The notes beneath the pieces are model-generated. The model did no database searches and was not told where the DNA came from. It was given only the letters and a program-made list of their open reading frames with translations. A DNA stretch of 45,872 nt, from contig NZ_JAHLQI010000010.1 of the NCBI RefSeq assembly GCF_018918345.1, positions 1-45,872 of the forward strand. The letters run 5' to 3'. Within the stretch, counting starts at the first letter, position 1; each line of letters begins with the position of its first letter. The DNA comes from Butyricicoccus intestinisimiae. GTDB lineage: Bacteria; Bacillota; Clostridia; Oscillospirales; Butyricicoccaceae. Positions 21,864-30,770 of this stretch are shown here, piece after piece. The position numbers and the translations under genes are program-made.

Positions 21864-21948
21864 AAAACAATTCCTCCATATAAAACAAGTTATAAATTTT
21901 CAGTAAATCTCTTATTATTCTACCCTATTATATCGACTTTTGCAAGCC

Positions 21949-23010
21949 TTACTTACAAATTGTCAGCTGTTTCGGCGCATTTGTCAAATCTCGGCATCCA
22001 TCCGGCGTAATGCACAGCATATCTTCAATACGAACGCCAAATCTTTCCGGAATATAGATGCCCGGTTCTGCCGAAATAATGTTGCCCGCGCGCAAAAGTT
22101 TCTCATAGCGCGGTGCTGCCAGCGGCAGCTCATGAATATCAATGCCGATGCCATGGCCGAAGCTGTGTCCGAAGCACGCGCCATAGCCCTCTGCTGCGAT
22201 GATGTCACGGCCCGCCTTATCGACAAACGCGCCGGTAACGCCGGGTCTTGCCGCCGCAATGCCAGCTTCCTGCGCACGGAGCACAATGTGATAGACTTTG
22301 TCCATCTCCTCCGTCACATGACCGACAGCGACGGTGCGCGTCATGTCCGAGCAGTACCCTTCATACGTACAGCCGAAATCCATCGTGACAAAATCGCCGT
22401 CCTCGATGATTTTTTCCGACGGAACGCCGTGCGGCATTGAAGATTTTTTGCCGGAGACCACAATCGGATCAAACGACATCTTTTCTCCGCCGTAGTCCAG
22501 CATGCGAAATTCCAGCAGCGACGCAATATGTTTTTCCGTCACGCCGGCGTGAATGTCATTGAGTGTCTCTGCCAGTGCGCGCTCTGCGATGCGCTGTGCC
22601 TTGACGCAGCACGCGACTTCTTCTTCCGTCTTGATTTCGCGCAGGTCGCTGATGAGCGAGCCCATCGGCTGCATCTTTGCCATCAGCGCCGGTTCCCACT
22701 GTGCATGATCCGCACAGGTCATAAATCCTTCTTCAAATGCAATCGTCTTGACGCCATCGCGCTGGCACACCGCATTGACCATCGCCGCATAAGACCGGCG
22801 CACCATATCCACCTGAATGCCCGCGCGGACGCGTTTTTTTGCCGCTTCAATATAGCGGAAATCCGTAAACAGATACCCACTCTTCTCTGTCACCACGCAA
22901 ACGCCTGCCGAGGACGGAAACCCCGTCACATAGCGTCGGTTTTGCGGACTGGTAATCAAAATTGCGTCAAAATCAGCCTGGCGCAGGGCTTCCTGAATTT
23001 GCTTCAGCAT
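21949..23010 (-). CDS. Xaa-Pro aminopeptidase / M24 metallopeptidase
   Basis: A 353-residue peptidase with a creatinase N-terminal domain (about 1-125) and a pita-bread catalytic domain. The metal ligands are visible as Asp in 'VTMDFGCTYEGYCSDMTRTV' (two Asp), His in 'GHSFGHGIGIDIHELP', Glu in 'ISAEPGIYI' and Glu in 'GVRIEDM'. It removes N-terminal residues ahead of proline in the cytoplasm. GAGG lies about 9 bases upstream of the start. It sits between the endonuclease IV-like gene (28 bases) and efp (85 bases), probably in one operon. Confidence 0.93.
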   Translation of the reverse strand: MLKQIQEALRQADFDAILITSPQNRRYVTGFPSSAGVCVVTEKSGYLFTDFRYIEAAKKRVRAGIQVDMVRRSYAAMVNAVCQRDGVKTIAFEEGFMTCADHAQWEPALMAKMQPMGSLISDLREIKTEEEVACCVKAQRIAERALAETLNDIHAGVTEKHIASLLEFRMLDYGGEKMSFDPIVVSGKKSSMPHGVPSEKIIEDGDFVTMDFGCTYEGYCSDMTRTVAVGHVTEEMDKVYHIVLRAQEAGIAAARPGVTGAFVDKAGRDIIAAEGYGACFGHSFGHGIGIDIHELPLAAPRYEKLLRAGNIISAEPGIYIPERFGVRIEDMLCITPDGCRDLTNAPKQLTICK

Positions 23011-23038
23011 AAAAAATTGCCTCGATTCTGCTTCTGAT

Positions 23039-23905
23039 TCAACCTGTTTGCTTCATATAGTTTTGATAGATATGCATCATGGTCACGGCATCTTCCGCCT
23101 GCGTGCCGGCAGACTCACAGATAAATCTGGGTGTATAGCCGCGCGCCGCCGTCTCCGCAGCGATCGGTTCAAATGGCGGACCATAGATTTCATCAGAAAA
23201 TGTCAAATGGCGGACTTCTCCGCCCTTGCTGTATTCAATTTTAGAAAAATGGCTGTGAAAGATTTTCGCCCGTTCGATGCCGATGGTCTGTTCCATCAAA
23301 TCAAACAGAGCGGCAACTTCTTCTCGTGTCGCCATCTCGCCGTGTGTGCGCGCATTGAGATGCCCGAAGTCAATGCACGGCAGCAGCCGATCATCCAGCG
23401 CAACCAGCTCCATGATTTCCTGTGCGGTGCCAATCACGTTGATTTTTCCCATCGTCTCCAGACAAATCGTGATGTCGGTATAGCCCGCATCTTCTTTTGC
23501 CGCCAAAATTTCGCGGACATTGACGCGGCTGTTTGCCATCGCGGCATCCCGCGTGCGCTTTTTGCCCACGCCGCCGGTATGAACGACAATGCGGTCTGCG
23601 CCCATGTAGCGCGCCGCACGGCAGCTTTCCAACACATAGCCAATATTCTTCTGTTTCTTTTCCGCCTCATCGGTGGACAAATTGATAAAATACGGCGCAT
23701 GCAGCGACAGCTGAATACCATGCTTTTGTGCCTCTTGTCCGATGAGACCTGCAGTTTCTGACCCAATGCGAACGCCGCGTCCACACTGATACTCATACGC
23801 AGTCAGACCTTTTGCAGCGATCCATGCAGGCGCATCTTTCGTCGCCTGAAAGCCCGCCTGTGTAAAGGACACTGCATTGCCCGCCGGGCCAAATATTGTT
23901 TTCAT
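23039..23905 (-). CDS. nfo: Endonuclease IV-like TIM-barrel protein (AP endonuclease family 2)
   Basis: A 288-residue TIM barrel resembling deoxyribonuclease IV. Metal-binding blocks seen are 'LSLHAPYFINL' (His), 'RIVVHTGGV' (His), 'ICLETMG' (Glu), 'PCIDFGHLNA' (Asp, His), 'IFHSHFSKIEY' (His, His) and 'RFICESAG' (Glu). The set fits the trinuclear zinc site of Nfo, which cuts at abasic DNA sites. The N-terminal 'FGPAGNAVSFTQAG' differs from classical Nfo, so a related sugar-isomerase function is the alternative. GAGG precedes the start. It is the first gene of the nfo-pepQ-efp run. Confidence 0.8.
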   Translation of the reverse strand: MKTIFGPAGNAVSFTQAGFQATKDAPAWIAAKGLTAYEYQCGRGVRIGSETAGLIGQEAQKHGIQLSLHAPYFINLSTDEAEKKQKNIGYVLESCRAARYMGADRIVVHTGGVGKKRTRDAAMANSRVNVREILAAKEDAGYTDITICLETMGKINVIGTAQEIMELVALDDRLLPCIDFGHLNARTHGEMATREEVAALFDLMEQTIGIERAKIFHSHFSKIEYSKGGEVRHLTFSDEIYGPPFEPIAAETAARGYTPRFICESAGTQAEDAVTMMHIYQNYMKQTG

Positions 23906-23984
23906 GTAATCACCTCATATAGTGTACTGGATTTCCGTCTAAATTGCAACCAAAGACACGCAAAAAACAAAGGGAGGACATCGC

Positions 23985-24737
23985 ATGACATCAAACATTC
24001 ATTGGATGATTGCAGCCGCCGGAGCGGACGCCCAGCAGACCAGACAAGCCGGCTTTTCCTGTGTCCATTTTTGCTCCCGCCTGTCCGAAGAAGGGACGTT
24101 TTCTCTGACCGCTTTGCCCGCCGGTTCCCGCGGCGATTATCTCGGCATCGCGGACAGCCGCGGCATTCCCAAGCACTGCGCCGCATTCGCGCGAGAGGCA
24201 GTCTGTGCCGCGCAAAACCGGCACTGCACGGGAATTTTGGCGGATTTTGAGCGGCCGCTGCTGCAAGAGCTGACGGCTTGTTTGAATCGCGAGACGCAGC
24301 AGCAAAACCTCACGCTGTTCGTTCCGCTCCCGCTGGCAGACTACGCGCCGCATGCGCAAGTCATCGCGGACACCGTCATTTCCGGCGGCAGTTTGGAGGA
24401 GTATTTTTCCAATTTGCTCTCGCGCTTTGGAGAGCATCGGCTCGCCGCACAGCTCACCTGCACCTGTATGGATTTCCCGCTCCCCTGCGCGTCTCCCAGT
24501 GGAACAGTGCTGACCGCCAAGCAATTTCAAGCACTGCGGACGGCTACCGGTTCTGCGGTCTTTTTCTCGCGCGAATTATGCGCCAAATACTTTACCTATA
24601 CCAAAGACGATCAGGCGCATTTCGTTTTATTTGATGACGCGGATACCCTGCAAGCCAAAGCGCAGCTATTAACGCGCCTTGGTGTCCAATATCTGCTCGC
24701 CGTCTATCCCGACGCCAAAGCGATGGGATTATTTTGA
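23985..24737 (+). CDS. Hypothetical 250-residue protein
   Basis: A soluble protein starting 'MTSNIHWMIAAAGADAQQTRQ', with alternating strand/helix blocks ('GILADFERPLLQEL', 'LTLFVPLPLADYA', 'AVFFSRELCAKYF') suggesting a TIM-barrel-like or glycosidase-18-like fold. No motif is certain. GGGAGG lies 8 bases upstream. It is divergent from the endonuclease IV-like gene, and its 3' end overlaps the 3' end of the convergent guanine deaminase gene by 9 bases, with no terminator between. Function unknown. Confidence 0.7.
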   Translation: MTSNIHWMIAAAGADAQQTRQAGFSCVHFCSRLSEEGTFSLTALPAGSRGDYLGIADSRGIPKHCAAFAREAVCAAQNRHCTGILADFERPLLQELTACLNRETQQQNLTLFVPLPLADYAPHAQVIADTVISGGSLEEYFSNLLSRFGEHRLAAQLTCTCMDFPLPCASPSGTVLTAKQFQALRTATGSAVFFSRELCAKYFTYTKDDQAHFVLFDDADTLQAKAQLLTRLGVQYLLAVYPDAKAMGLF

Positions 24738-26048
24738 ATGCGTGCGGTCAAACAGCAGCGTGCCGGATACAAATTTTGCACAGATGCCATACGCATCCAA
24801 CGCACTGTACGCCGCGCGCTCCAAGCGCTGGGGAATGGTCAGCGCAAACGGATGCCGCAAGCTGCTGTCATCCAGCACAACAGCGCTGAAATCATACCCG
24901 CGCTCCAGACTGCCTACGCTGCCAAAGAACGCACCGCCGCCCTTGGTCGCCAGATAAAACGCTTCACAGAACGTCAGCGGCACGGCACCGTTATCAACCA
25001 GCCGCCAATACAGTTTGGAAACCTGCACAGCATCGCAGACCGCCCGCAATATTGATTCCGTGTGACCGCCCGCGATATCGCTGCCCAAGCCCACATGCAT
25101 ATGATTTTCCAAATAGCGGCGAATCGGCGCGATACCCGACGACAAATTGGTGTTGGATGCAGGGCAGTGCGCGACAAACACGCCGTTGTCCCGCAGCAGC
25201 TTGATTTCCTCCTCCGTCGAGTGCACACAGTGTGCCATAATCGCCGGATAGGTGTGTTCTTTCGGATGCTGTCTGCCAAACAGACCATAGGCATCATAGG
25301 CATCGCCGTAAAACCTTGCATCCGGACAAAGTTCATGTACAAACGCAATTTCTCCCGTATTTTCCGACAGATGCGACTGCACCGGCAGCTTGTACTCCTG
25401 CTGGATGATTTGCAGCTTTGCGAGCAGTTCCGGCGTGCACGATGGAATAAAGCGCGGTGTCAGTATCGGTTTCGTGCGCTGATACTTTCCTGCGATTTCG
25501 TACAGCCAACGCAGGGTCTCCTGTGCGGATGCCTCTGCACTGCTTTCCCGCAGGTTATCCGGTGCCTCTCGATCCATATTGACCTTGCCGACAAAGCTGA
25601 TCATTCCCGTCTGCTCCATGCGATCCATCAGCAATTCCGTCGCCGCGCGGTGCTGCGTGGCGAACAGACACGCATGAGATGTCGCGCTGTGCTTGATATT
25701 ATCCGCAAAAATCGTATATGCTTTATCGGCATAGGAAAGGTCTGCATATTTTGCTTCTTCCGGAAATGTTTGCTGACCAAGCCAATCCATCAATTCCAAA
25801 TCCATACCCATGCCGCGGAATGCATACTGCGGTGCATGCATGTGCAGATCCACCAACCCCGGAATAATCAGCTTTCCGGTAAAATCGTATACCGGAAAAT
25901 GCGCATACTGCTCGGGCAGCTGCGCAAAAACGCCCTGAGAAATGCCGGTTTCGCACACGGCGTAGGCGTTTTTCATTGTTGTCCACTGGTCTTTCATCTT
26001 GCAAAAACAAATGTCGCCTTTGATTGCAAAGCTCTGTTTCGTATTCAT
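24729..26048 (-). CDS. guaD: Guanine deaminase (amidohydrolase family)
   Basis: A 439-residue metal-dependent amidohydrolase that converts guanine to xanthine and ammonia in purine salvage. 'IIPGLVDLHMHAPQYAFRGMGMDLELMDWL' is the guanine-deaminase signature, with the first metal His pair. 'PVQSHLSENTGEIAFV' holds the next His, 'AIMAHCVHST' another, and 'VGLGSDIAGGH' the Asp. The start at 26048 (MNTKQSF) has AAAAGGAG 10 bases upstream; the longer frame is rejected. It converges on and overlaps the 250-residue gene by 9 bases, and is divergent from the XRE regulator. A role in nitrogen or purine recycling is likely. Confidence 0.92.
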   Translation of the reverse strand: MNTKQSFAIKGDICFCKMKDQWTTMKNAYAVCETGISQGVFAQLPEQYAHFPVYDFTGKLIIPGLVDLHMHAPQYAFRGMGMDLELMDWLGQQTFPEEAKYADLSYADKAYTIFADNIKHSATSHACLFATQHRAATELLMDRMEQTGMISFVGKVNMDREAPDNLRESSAEASAQETLRWLYEIAGKYQRTKPILTPRFIPSCTPELLAKLQIIQQEYKLPVQSHLSENTGEIAFVHELCPDARFYGDAYDAYGLFGRQHPKEHTYPAIMAHCVHSTEEEIKLLRDNGVFVAHCPASNTNLSSGIAPIRRYLENHMHVGLGSDIAGGHTESILRAVCDAVQVSKLYWRLVDNGAVPLTFCEAFYLATKGGGAFFGSVGSLERGYDFSAVVLDDSSLRHPFALTIPQRLERAAYSALDAYGICAKFVSGTLLFDRTHSK

Positions 26049-26176
26049 GAAAATCCCGCTCCTTTTCAATCCGCATAGCAATATATCATACTTTGTCCAG
26101 CTTTTCAAGAACTCTGCGGAGCGTAGATTGGATTTTGTCTCCACTTGCGGTATGATAAGCGCAGGAGGTTTATATC

Positions 26177-26761
26177 ATGAATCAAAAGAAAATCGGCGAA
26201 CTCATTCGCGCCGCCCGCCGTGAGCACGGCTTCACACAGCAGGAGCTTGCGGACAAAATGAACATCAGTGACAAAACCGTTTCCAAGTGGGAATGCGGGT
26301 TAGGCTGTCCGGATTTATCCCTGCTGCCGCAGCTTTCAGAAATCCTCAAGTTGGATTTGTCCGCCCTGTTGGACGGACAGCTGCCCACGCGCCGCGTTTT
26401 GGCAGGCAACATGAAAAAGCTGCTGTTCTATATCTGCCCCACATGCGGCAATCTCATCACCGCTTCCGGAGAAGCACAGGTGAGCTGCTGCGGCAAAAAG
26501 CTGCTCCCGCTCACGCCGCAAAAGGCATCCGACGACCAAACAGTGACACTGGAAAAACTGGAAAACGAATGGCATGTGATTTCCGACCATCCCATGACCA
26601 AAGATCATTCGATTGCTTTCGTCACGCTGCTCACCGGAGATACCGTCGTGACGCGAAAACTATATCCGGAGTGGAACATGGAAACCCGCCTGCCGTACTT
26701 TCGCCACGGTATTCTCGTCTGGTACTGCAATCAGCACGGGTTGTTCTATCAAAATTTCTAA
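26177..26761 (+). CDS. XRE regulator fused to a desulfoferrodoxin-like domain
   Basis: A 194-residue protein. Residues 5-66 are an XRE helix-turn-helix ('IGELIRAARREHGFTQQELADKMNISDKTVSKWE'). Residues 84-194 look like a desulfoferrodoxin/superoxide reductase: Cys87, Cys90, Cys104 and Cys105 reproduce the CX2C...CC desulforedoxin centre. The C-terminal part has His138 and His144 (DHPMTKDHSIAFV) and Cys184/His187 (YCNQHGLF), as in the Fe(His)4Cys site. The first His ligand of the catalytic site is not obvious, so enzymatic activity is doubtful and an iron- or redox-sensing role is plausible. AGGAGG precedes the start. It is divergent from guanine deaminase and followed by its own terminator. 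Confidence 0.85.
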   Translation: MNQKKIGELIRAARREHGFTQQELADKMNISDKTVSKWECGLGCPDLSLLPQLSEILKLDLSALLDGQLPTRRVLAGNMKKLLFYICPTCGNLITASGEAQVSCCGKKLLPLTPQKASDDQTVTLEKLENEWHVISDHPMTKDHSIAFVTLLTGDTVVTRKLYPEWNMETRLPYFRHGILVWYCNQHGLFYQNF

Positions 26762-26770
26762 ATTCCACGC

Positions 26771-26812
26771 AAAAATCCGCAGAGCGCTCAAAAAGCTCTG
26801 CGGATTTTTTTG
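26771..26812. terminator. Terminator of the XRE-desulfoferrodoxin gene
   Basis: AAAAATCCGCAGAGC (26771-26785) pairs with GCTCTGCGGATTTTT (26795-26809). A- and T-runs make it usable in both directions. Confidence 0.92.
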
Positions 26813-26873
26813 ATCTTATTTTACTGGGCATAAAAAATGCGGTACGAAAAACCGTACCGCATTTTCATTCCTG

Positions 26874-27191
26874 TTACCAAACCTGATTGCCCTTGTCATC
26901 AACAAACTTATGCTTGCATACACGGCACTCCAGCACCGGTCCGAGCAGCGGCAGCGTCTTGTGGCAGTTCGGGCAGCGCCACTTGAAGAAGTTGATGAGA
27001 TAGAACCAGATAACCAGCACGATTGCCGCATAGCCGGAATACAGGCACGGCTTGCTGTCCATGCCAAACACTTGCCCCAGCACAATGCAGACAACTGCCA
27101 ATGCAATGGCTGCATACAGGCAATAAAAGCCGATGCGGCGCCACTTATGATACTTTTTGTCCTCTGAAAATTTTATCTTATTTTTAGCCAT
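26874..27191 (-). CDS. Small membrane protein with C-terminal zinc ribbon
   Basis: About 105 residues: basic cytoplasmic start (MAKNKIKFSEDKKYHKWRR), two hydrophobic segments (about residues 22-40 and 53-68), then a zinc-ribbon-like tail (CPNCHKTLPLLGPVLECRVCKHKF). The order membrane-then-ribbon resembles small DUF membrane proteins of clostridia. The start is uncertain: ATG at 27191 has an AAGGAAAG about 13 bases away; a GTG at 27203 (adding four residues) is the alternative. It is divergent from nothing and likely a single unit. Function unknown. Confidence 0.7.
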   Translation of the reverse strand: MAKNKIKFSEDKKYHKWRRIGFYCLYAAIALAVVCIVLGQVFGMDSKPCLYSGYAAIVLVIWFYLINFFKWRCPNCHKTLPLLGPVLECRVCKHKFVDDKGNQVW

Positions 27192-27289
27192 GGATGAAAA
27201 CACACTTTCCTTTGTTTTTTATCATTTTAACACAGAAAATGGCGCGATGCAATGTTCTGAGCAACAGTTCACAGGAAAGTCACGCTTTG

Positions 27290-27493
27290 TCAGCAGCAAT
27301 CACCGCAGCCGCCGCAGGAATTGTTGCAGCCGCCGCAGGAACCGCAGCCACCACAGCCGCCACAGCCGCAGGAACCGCAATTGCCGCAGGAGCCACAGTT
27401 CCAGCCGCCGCAGCCGGATCCGCCGCAGCAAATAAGCAGGATCAAGATGAGAATCCACCAGCAGTCAAAGCCATTGTTGCAGTTGTTGCACAT
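27290..27493 (-). CDS. Cysteine/glycine-rich membrane peptide
   Basis: A 67-residue peptide. '[23 protein letters not shown]' gives a single hydrophobic span near the N-terminus, followed by about 40 residues made almost only of Gly, Cys, Ser and Asn in CGGC/CGSC/CGNC units, ending CGGCGDCC. Nineteen cysteines can be counted. AGGAGG lies 8 bases before the ATG at 27493, supporting translation from there rather than from the longer frame. The tail could bind metals or form a disulfide- or thioether-linked structure on one face of the membrane. No maturation enzyme gene is adjacent, and I know of no characterised homologue. Confidence 0.72.
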   Translation of the reverse strand: MCNNCNNGFDCWWILILILLICCGGSGCGGWNCGSCGNCGSCGCGGCGGCGSCGGCNNSCGGCGDCC

Positions 27494-27575
27494 AACAGAT
27501 TCCTCCTGTTTCAATTTTTTCATTCCCATACTATCGCAGGGACAACCAGAAGGTGATACATTTTTTTACGTGAAA

Positions 27576-27609
27576 AAACCTCCCGCAGGTTTTCACCCGC
27601 GGGAGGTTT
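27576..27609 (-). terminator. Terminator of rex
   Basis: AAACCTCCCGC (27576-27586) pairs with GCGGGAGGTTT (27599-27609); the minus strand continues into TTTTTTC. It lies 13 bases after the rex stop. Confidence 0.9.
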
Positions 27610-27621
27610 GTATGGTATGTT

Positions 27622-28284
27622 TTACTCAATCTCGTTGATTTCGTCAAACGGATCGGTGTCTTTCATGCGGTAGCAAAGCGTCATGAGCGAATCGGAAAAA
27701 TGAACATCCTGTACCGGAACGCCCAGCACATCCTCTTTCATCGAGACATTAGAGAAATTCCAGATGCCGCGAATGCCGTTCTTAACCAGACGCTGTGCCA
27801 TGTCCATCGCTTTATCCGCCGGCACGCACAGAACCGCAATATCCGGCCGTTCGCGCTCGCAGTATTCTTCCAGCTCCTGCAGGGCATGTACGTGAATGCC
27901 GCGGAAGTCGCTGCCCACAACCGTTTGGGCGGTGTCAAATGCCGCAATCGGACGAACGCCGCAGTAGGAGAAATCGAAGTTGCGCAGCAGTGCCCGTCCC
28001 AGATTACCGACGCCGAGCAAAATCGCCCGCTGGCTTCCGGCAACACCGAGAATGCGCTCCAACTCCACGATTAACTTATCTACACTATAACCATATCCCT
28101 GCTGACCAAAGCCGCCAAAGCAGCTCAAATCCTGTCTGATCTGTGAGGCAGTCAGGTCCATCTGCAGGGCAAGTTCCTTAGACGAAATGCGTCCAATGCC
28201 CTGATCGGCAAGCTCCCGAAGCGTGCGGTAATACCGCGGCAGGCGGTTCACGACTGCTTTGGATACGTTTTTTGTGTTAGCCAC
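27622..28284 (-). CDS. rex: Redox-sensing transcriptional repressor Rex
   Basis: A 220-residue NADH/NAD+ sensing repressor of fermentation and respiration genes. An N-terminal winged helix (about 1-85; 'VSKAVVNRLPRYYRTLRELADQGIGRISSKELALQMDLTASQIRQDLSCFGGFGQQGYGY') is followed by a Rossmann fold (AILLGVGNLGRALL, then PIAAFDT) and the C-terminal swap helix (FSDSLMTLCYRMK). Translation starts at a GTG (28284) with AGGAGG 8 bases upstream. It lies between icd and the Cys-rich peptide gene and has its own terminator. It is probably a key switch for NADH-consuming pathways, including those fed by inositol oxidation. Confidence 0.97.
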   Translation of the reverse strand: MANTKNVSKAVVNRLPRYYRTLRELADQGIGRISSKELALQMDLTASQIRQDLSCFGGFGQQGYGYSVDKLIVELERILGVAGSQRAILLGVGNLGRALLRNFDFSYCGVRPIAAFDTAQTVVGSDFRGIHVHALQELEEYCERERPDIAVLCVPADKAMDMAQRLVKNGIRGIWNFSNVSMKEDVLGVPVQDVHFSDSLMTLCYRMKDTDPFDEINEIE

Positions 28285-28308
28285 TGATTACTCCTCCTGA
28301 TATTCCTC

Positions 28309-29517
28309 TTACAGAGAAGCTTCCAGCGTCTCGCGGACAGCCTTGATGAAGCCTTCCGTATTCAGAGTTGTGACATGCTCCAACTTGGTGATAAGTGCAA
28401 GGTCCTTAGTCATCTTACCAGATTCTACGGTGTCAATGCAAGCTTTTTCCAGTTTGTCAGCAAATGCGGACAGTTCCGGCAGCTGATCCAGCTCGCCGCG
28501 CTTGCGCAGAGCACCTGTCCATGCAAAAATGGTTGCGATGGAGTTCGTAGAGGTCTCCTCGCCCTTCAGGTGCTTGTAGTAATGGCGCTGTACGGTGCCG
28601 TGTGCTGCCTCGTACTCGTAGACGCCCTTCGGGGAAACGAGCACCGATGTCATCATAGACAAAGAGCCGTACGCCGTTGCCAGCATATCACTCATGACAT
28701 CGCCGTCATAGTTCTTGCACGCCCAGATATAGCCGCCGTTGGAGCGAATGACGCGGGCTACAGCATCATCAATCAGCGTGTAGAAATACTCCAGACCCAT
28801 CTTCTCGAAGATTTCCTTGTACTCGTTGTCGTAAATCTCCTGGAAAATGTCCTTAAATGTGTGGTCATACTTTTTGGAAATGGTGTCCTTGGTTGCAAAC
28901 CAAAGATCCTGCTTGGTGTCAACAGCAAAGCCAAAGCAGCTTCTCGCAAAGCTCTCAATAGACGGAACCAGATTGTGCTGACCCTGTACAATGCCTGCGG
29001 ACTGGAAATCATGCACGGTCTCGCGCGTCTCCGTGCCGTCCTCCGCGGTGTACACCAGCTCTACCTTGCCCGGGCCCGGAACCTTCATCTCGACGCCCTT
29101 GTATACGTCACCGTATGCGTGACGCGCAATGGTAATCGGCTTGACCCAGTTCTTGACGTACGGCTCAACACCCTTGACGAGGATCGGCGCACGGAATACG
29201 GTGCCGTCCAGAATGGCACGAATGGTGCCGTTCGGGCTCTTCCACATTTCCTTGAGGTTGTACTCGGTCATACGTGCTGCATTCGGTGTGATGGTTGCAC
29301 ACTTGACGGCAACGCCGTACTTCTTGGTTGCCTCTGCCGAGTCAACGGTCACCTGATCATCGGTTTCGTTTCGATGCTTGAGTCCCAGATCATAATATTC
29401 GGACTTCAGATCTACAAAAGGGCAAATCAGCTCGTCTTTAATCATCTGCCAGATGACGCGGGTCATCTCGTCGCCGTCCATCTCGACGAGCGGTGTGGTC
29501 ATTTTAATCTTTTCCAT
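28309..29517 (-). CDS. icd: NADP-dependent isocitrate dehydrogenase (dimeric eukaryote-like type)
   Basis: A 402-residue cytoplasmic enzyme converting isocitrate to 2-oxoglutarate, CO2 and NADPH. The start '[26 protein letters not shown]' and '[31 protein letters not shown]' (substrate loop with SPNGT) identify the IDH subfamily found in clostridia and eukaryotes. '[28 protein letters not shown]' carries the metal Asp residues, and '[18 protein letters not shown]' the NADP site. The start at 29517 has AGGAGGAG about 9 bases upstream; the longer frame lacks support. It precedes rex by 24 bases on the same strand. It likely supplies 2-oxoglutarate for glutamate synthesis. Confidence 0.96.
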   Translation of the reverse strand: MEKIKMTTPLVEMDGDEMTRVIWQMIKDELICPFVDLKSEYYDLGLKHRNETDDQVTVDSAEATKKYGVAVKCATITPNAARMTEYNLKEMWKSPNGTIRAILDGTVFRAPILVKGVEPYVKNWVKPITIARHAYGDVYKGVEMKVPGPGKVELVYTAEDGTETRETVHDFQSAGIVQGQHNLVPSIESFARSCFGFAVDTKQDLWFATKDTISKKYDHTFKDIFQEIYDNEYKEIFEKMGLEYFYTLIDDAVARVIRSNGGYIWACKNYDGDVMSDMLATAYGSLSMMTSVLVSPKGVYEYEAAHGTVQRHYYKHLKGEETSTNSIATIFAWTGALRKRGELDQLPELSAFADKLEKACIDTVESGKMTKDLALITKLEHVTTLNTEGFIKAVRETLEASL

Positions 29518-29703
29518 GACGGATCGTCTCCTCCTGCTTATGTACCGTGCGCGGCGGCTGTTTCCGCTCGCCCGCAGCTGCTTTGAATTTTCACTCGCGC
29601 AATCCTGCACGATTTTTTATCTCATCCAAACAGGGTACTCTGAAATTCTTCAGAGAGAATTTTGGAAGTTCTCTTTCATTTTACACCTTTTCGCCAAACT
29701 TTT

Positions 29704-30756
29704 CTACCTTTTTGCCCGTCTTTTTGCAATTCCGTTCTTTTGACAGATTTTCTCCGAGATTTCCGCTGTAGCAAAGGCATTTTGCCAAATTGTGCCGGTA
29801 TTTCCTGCAAGAAATTCATAATATGCCTGTGCGCCAATCATCGCGGCATTGTCGCCGCACAGACTGAGCGGCGGCATATAAATCGGCACGCCAAATCCCT
29901 CTGCCATTTTTTCAAGGTCTGCACGCAGCTGAGAATTCGCCGCCACACCGCCGGCTGCGACCAAACGGCGCACGCCGGTCTGCTCTGCAGCGAGCTTGAG
30001 GCGCGGCACCAGCGTATCGCTGACCGCCCGCTGGAACGATGCCGCGAGGTCATGGCGATCCAGCGGTTCTCCCTTCTGCTCTGCATTGTGCGCCAGATTG
30101 ATGACGGCTGTTTTGAGACCGGAAAACGAAAAGTCCAGCGGCGCACCATCCACATGCGAATGTGGCAGCTTATACGCCTTTGGATTGCCGCCCTGCGCCA
30201 GTTTGTCAATCTTCGGGCCGCCCGGATAACCGACACCCAGCACGCGGGCGACTTTGTCAAACGCTTCGCCTGCGGCATCGTCGCGCGTTCCGCCGAGAAT
30301 TTCCATATCCGTATAGTCTTTGACCAGCACAATCATGGACGAGCCGCCGGACGCAGACAGACACAGAAACGGCGGCTCCAGCTGCGGAAACGCCAACAGA
30401 TTTGCCGCGATATGACCGCGAATATGATGCACCGGAATAAACGGTTTTTGCAGCGCCCACGCCAGCGACTTGGCATAATTGGAGCCGACCAGCAGCGCAC
30501 CAATCAGCCCCGGCGCACATGTCGCCGCGATGGCGTCTATTTCCTCCATCGTGAGACCGGCTTCACGCACAGCGGCCTGTGCTACGCCGGAAATCGCTTC
30601 TACGTGACCGCGGCTTGCAATCTCCGGCACGACGCCGCCATACAGCGCGTGTTCTTCCGCCTGCGAGTTGATAATATTGGAACAAATCTTTCGTCCGTCT
30701 TCAATGACCGCCGCTGCGGTCTCGTCACAGGACGATTCGATTGCTAAAATCTTCAT
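29704..30756 (-). CDS. tsaD: tRNA N6-adenosine threonylcarbamoyltransferase TsaD
   Basis: A 350-residue ASKHA-fold enzyme that, with TsaB and TsaE, makes t6A37 in ANN-decoding tRNAs. The start 'MKILAIESSCDETAAAVIEDG' and the iron-binding 'HHIRGHIAANLL' (HX3H) are diagnostic; 'FPFSGLKTA'-type (here 'DFSFSGLKTAVI'), 'AAGGVAANSQLR' and 'LCGDNAAMIGA' follow in order. AAAGGAAAG lies upstream of the start. It is the last gene of the polA / phosphatase-like / rimI / tsaD run, 14 bases after rimI, the frequent Firmicute pairing of RimI and TsaD. Confidence 0.97.
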   Translation of the reverse strand: MKILAIESSCDETAAAVIEDGRKICSNIINSQAEEHALYGGVVPEIASRGHVEAISGVAQAAVREAGLTMEEIDAIAATCAPGLIGALLVGSNYAKSLAWALQKPFIPVHHIRGHIAANLLAFPQLEPPFLCLSASGGSSMIVLVKDYTDMEILGGTRDDAAGEAFDKVARVLGVGYPGGPKIDKLAQGGNPKAYKLPHSHVDGAPLDFSFSGLKTAVINLAHNAEQKGEPLDRHDLAASFQRAVSDTLVPRLKLAAEQTGVRRLVAAGGVAANSQLRADLEKMAEGFGVPIYMPPLSLCGDNAAMIGAQAYYEFLAGNTGTIWQNAFATAEISEKICQKNGIAKRRAKR

Positions 30757-30770
30757 AATCGTTCTTTCCT

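Noticed and set aside
27194-27556. Ala-rich plus-strand frame
   Set aside because: It is the complement of the Gly/Cys codons of the peptide gene at 27290-27493, whose RBS and start are convincing.
28375-29586. Long plus-strand open frame opposite icd
   Set aside because: It has no RBS and no recognisable domain, and is fully antisense to a confidently identified enzyme.
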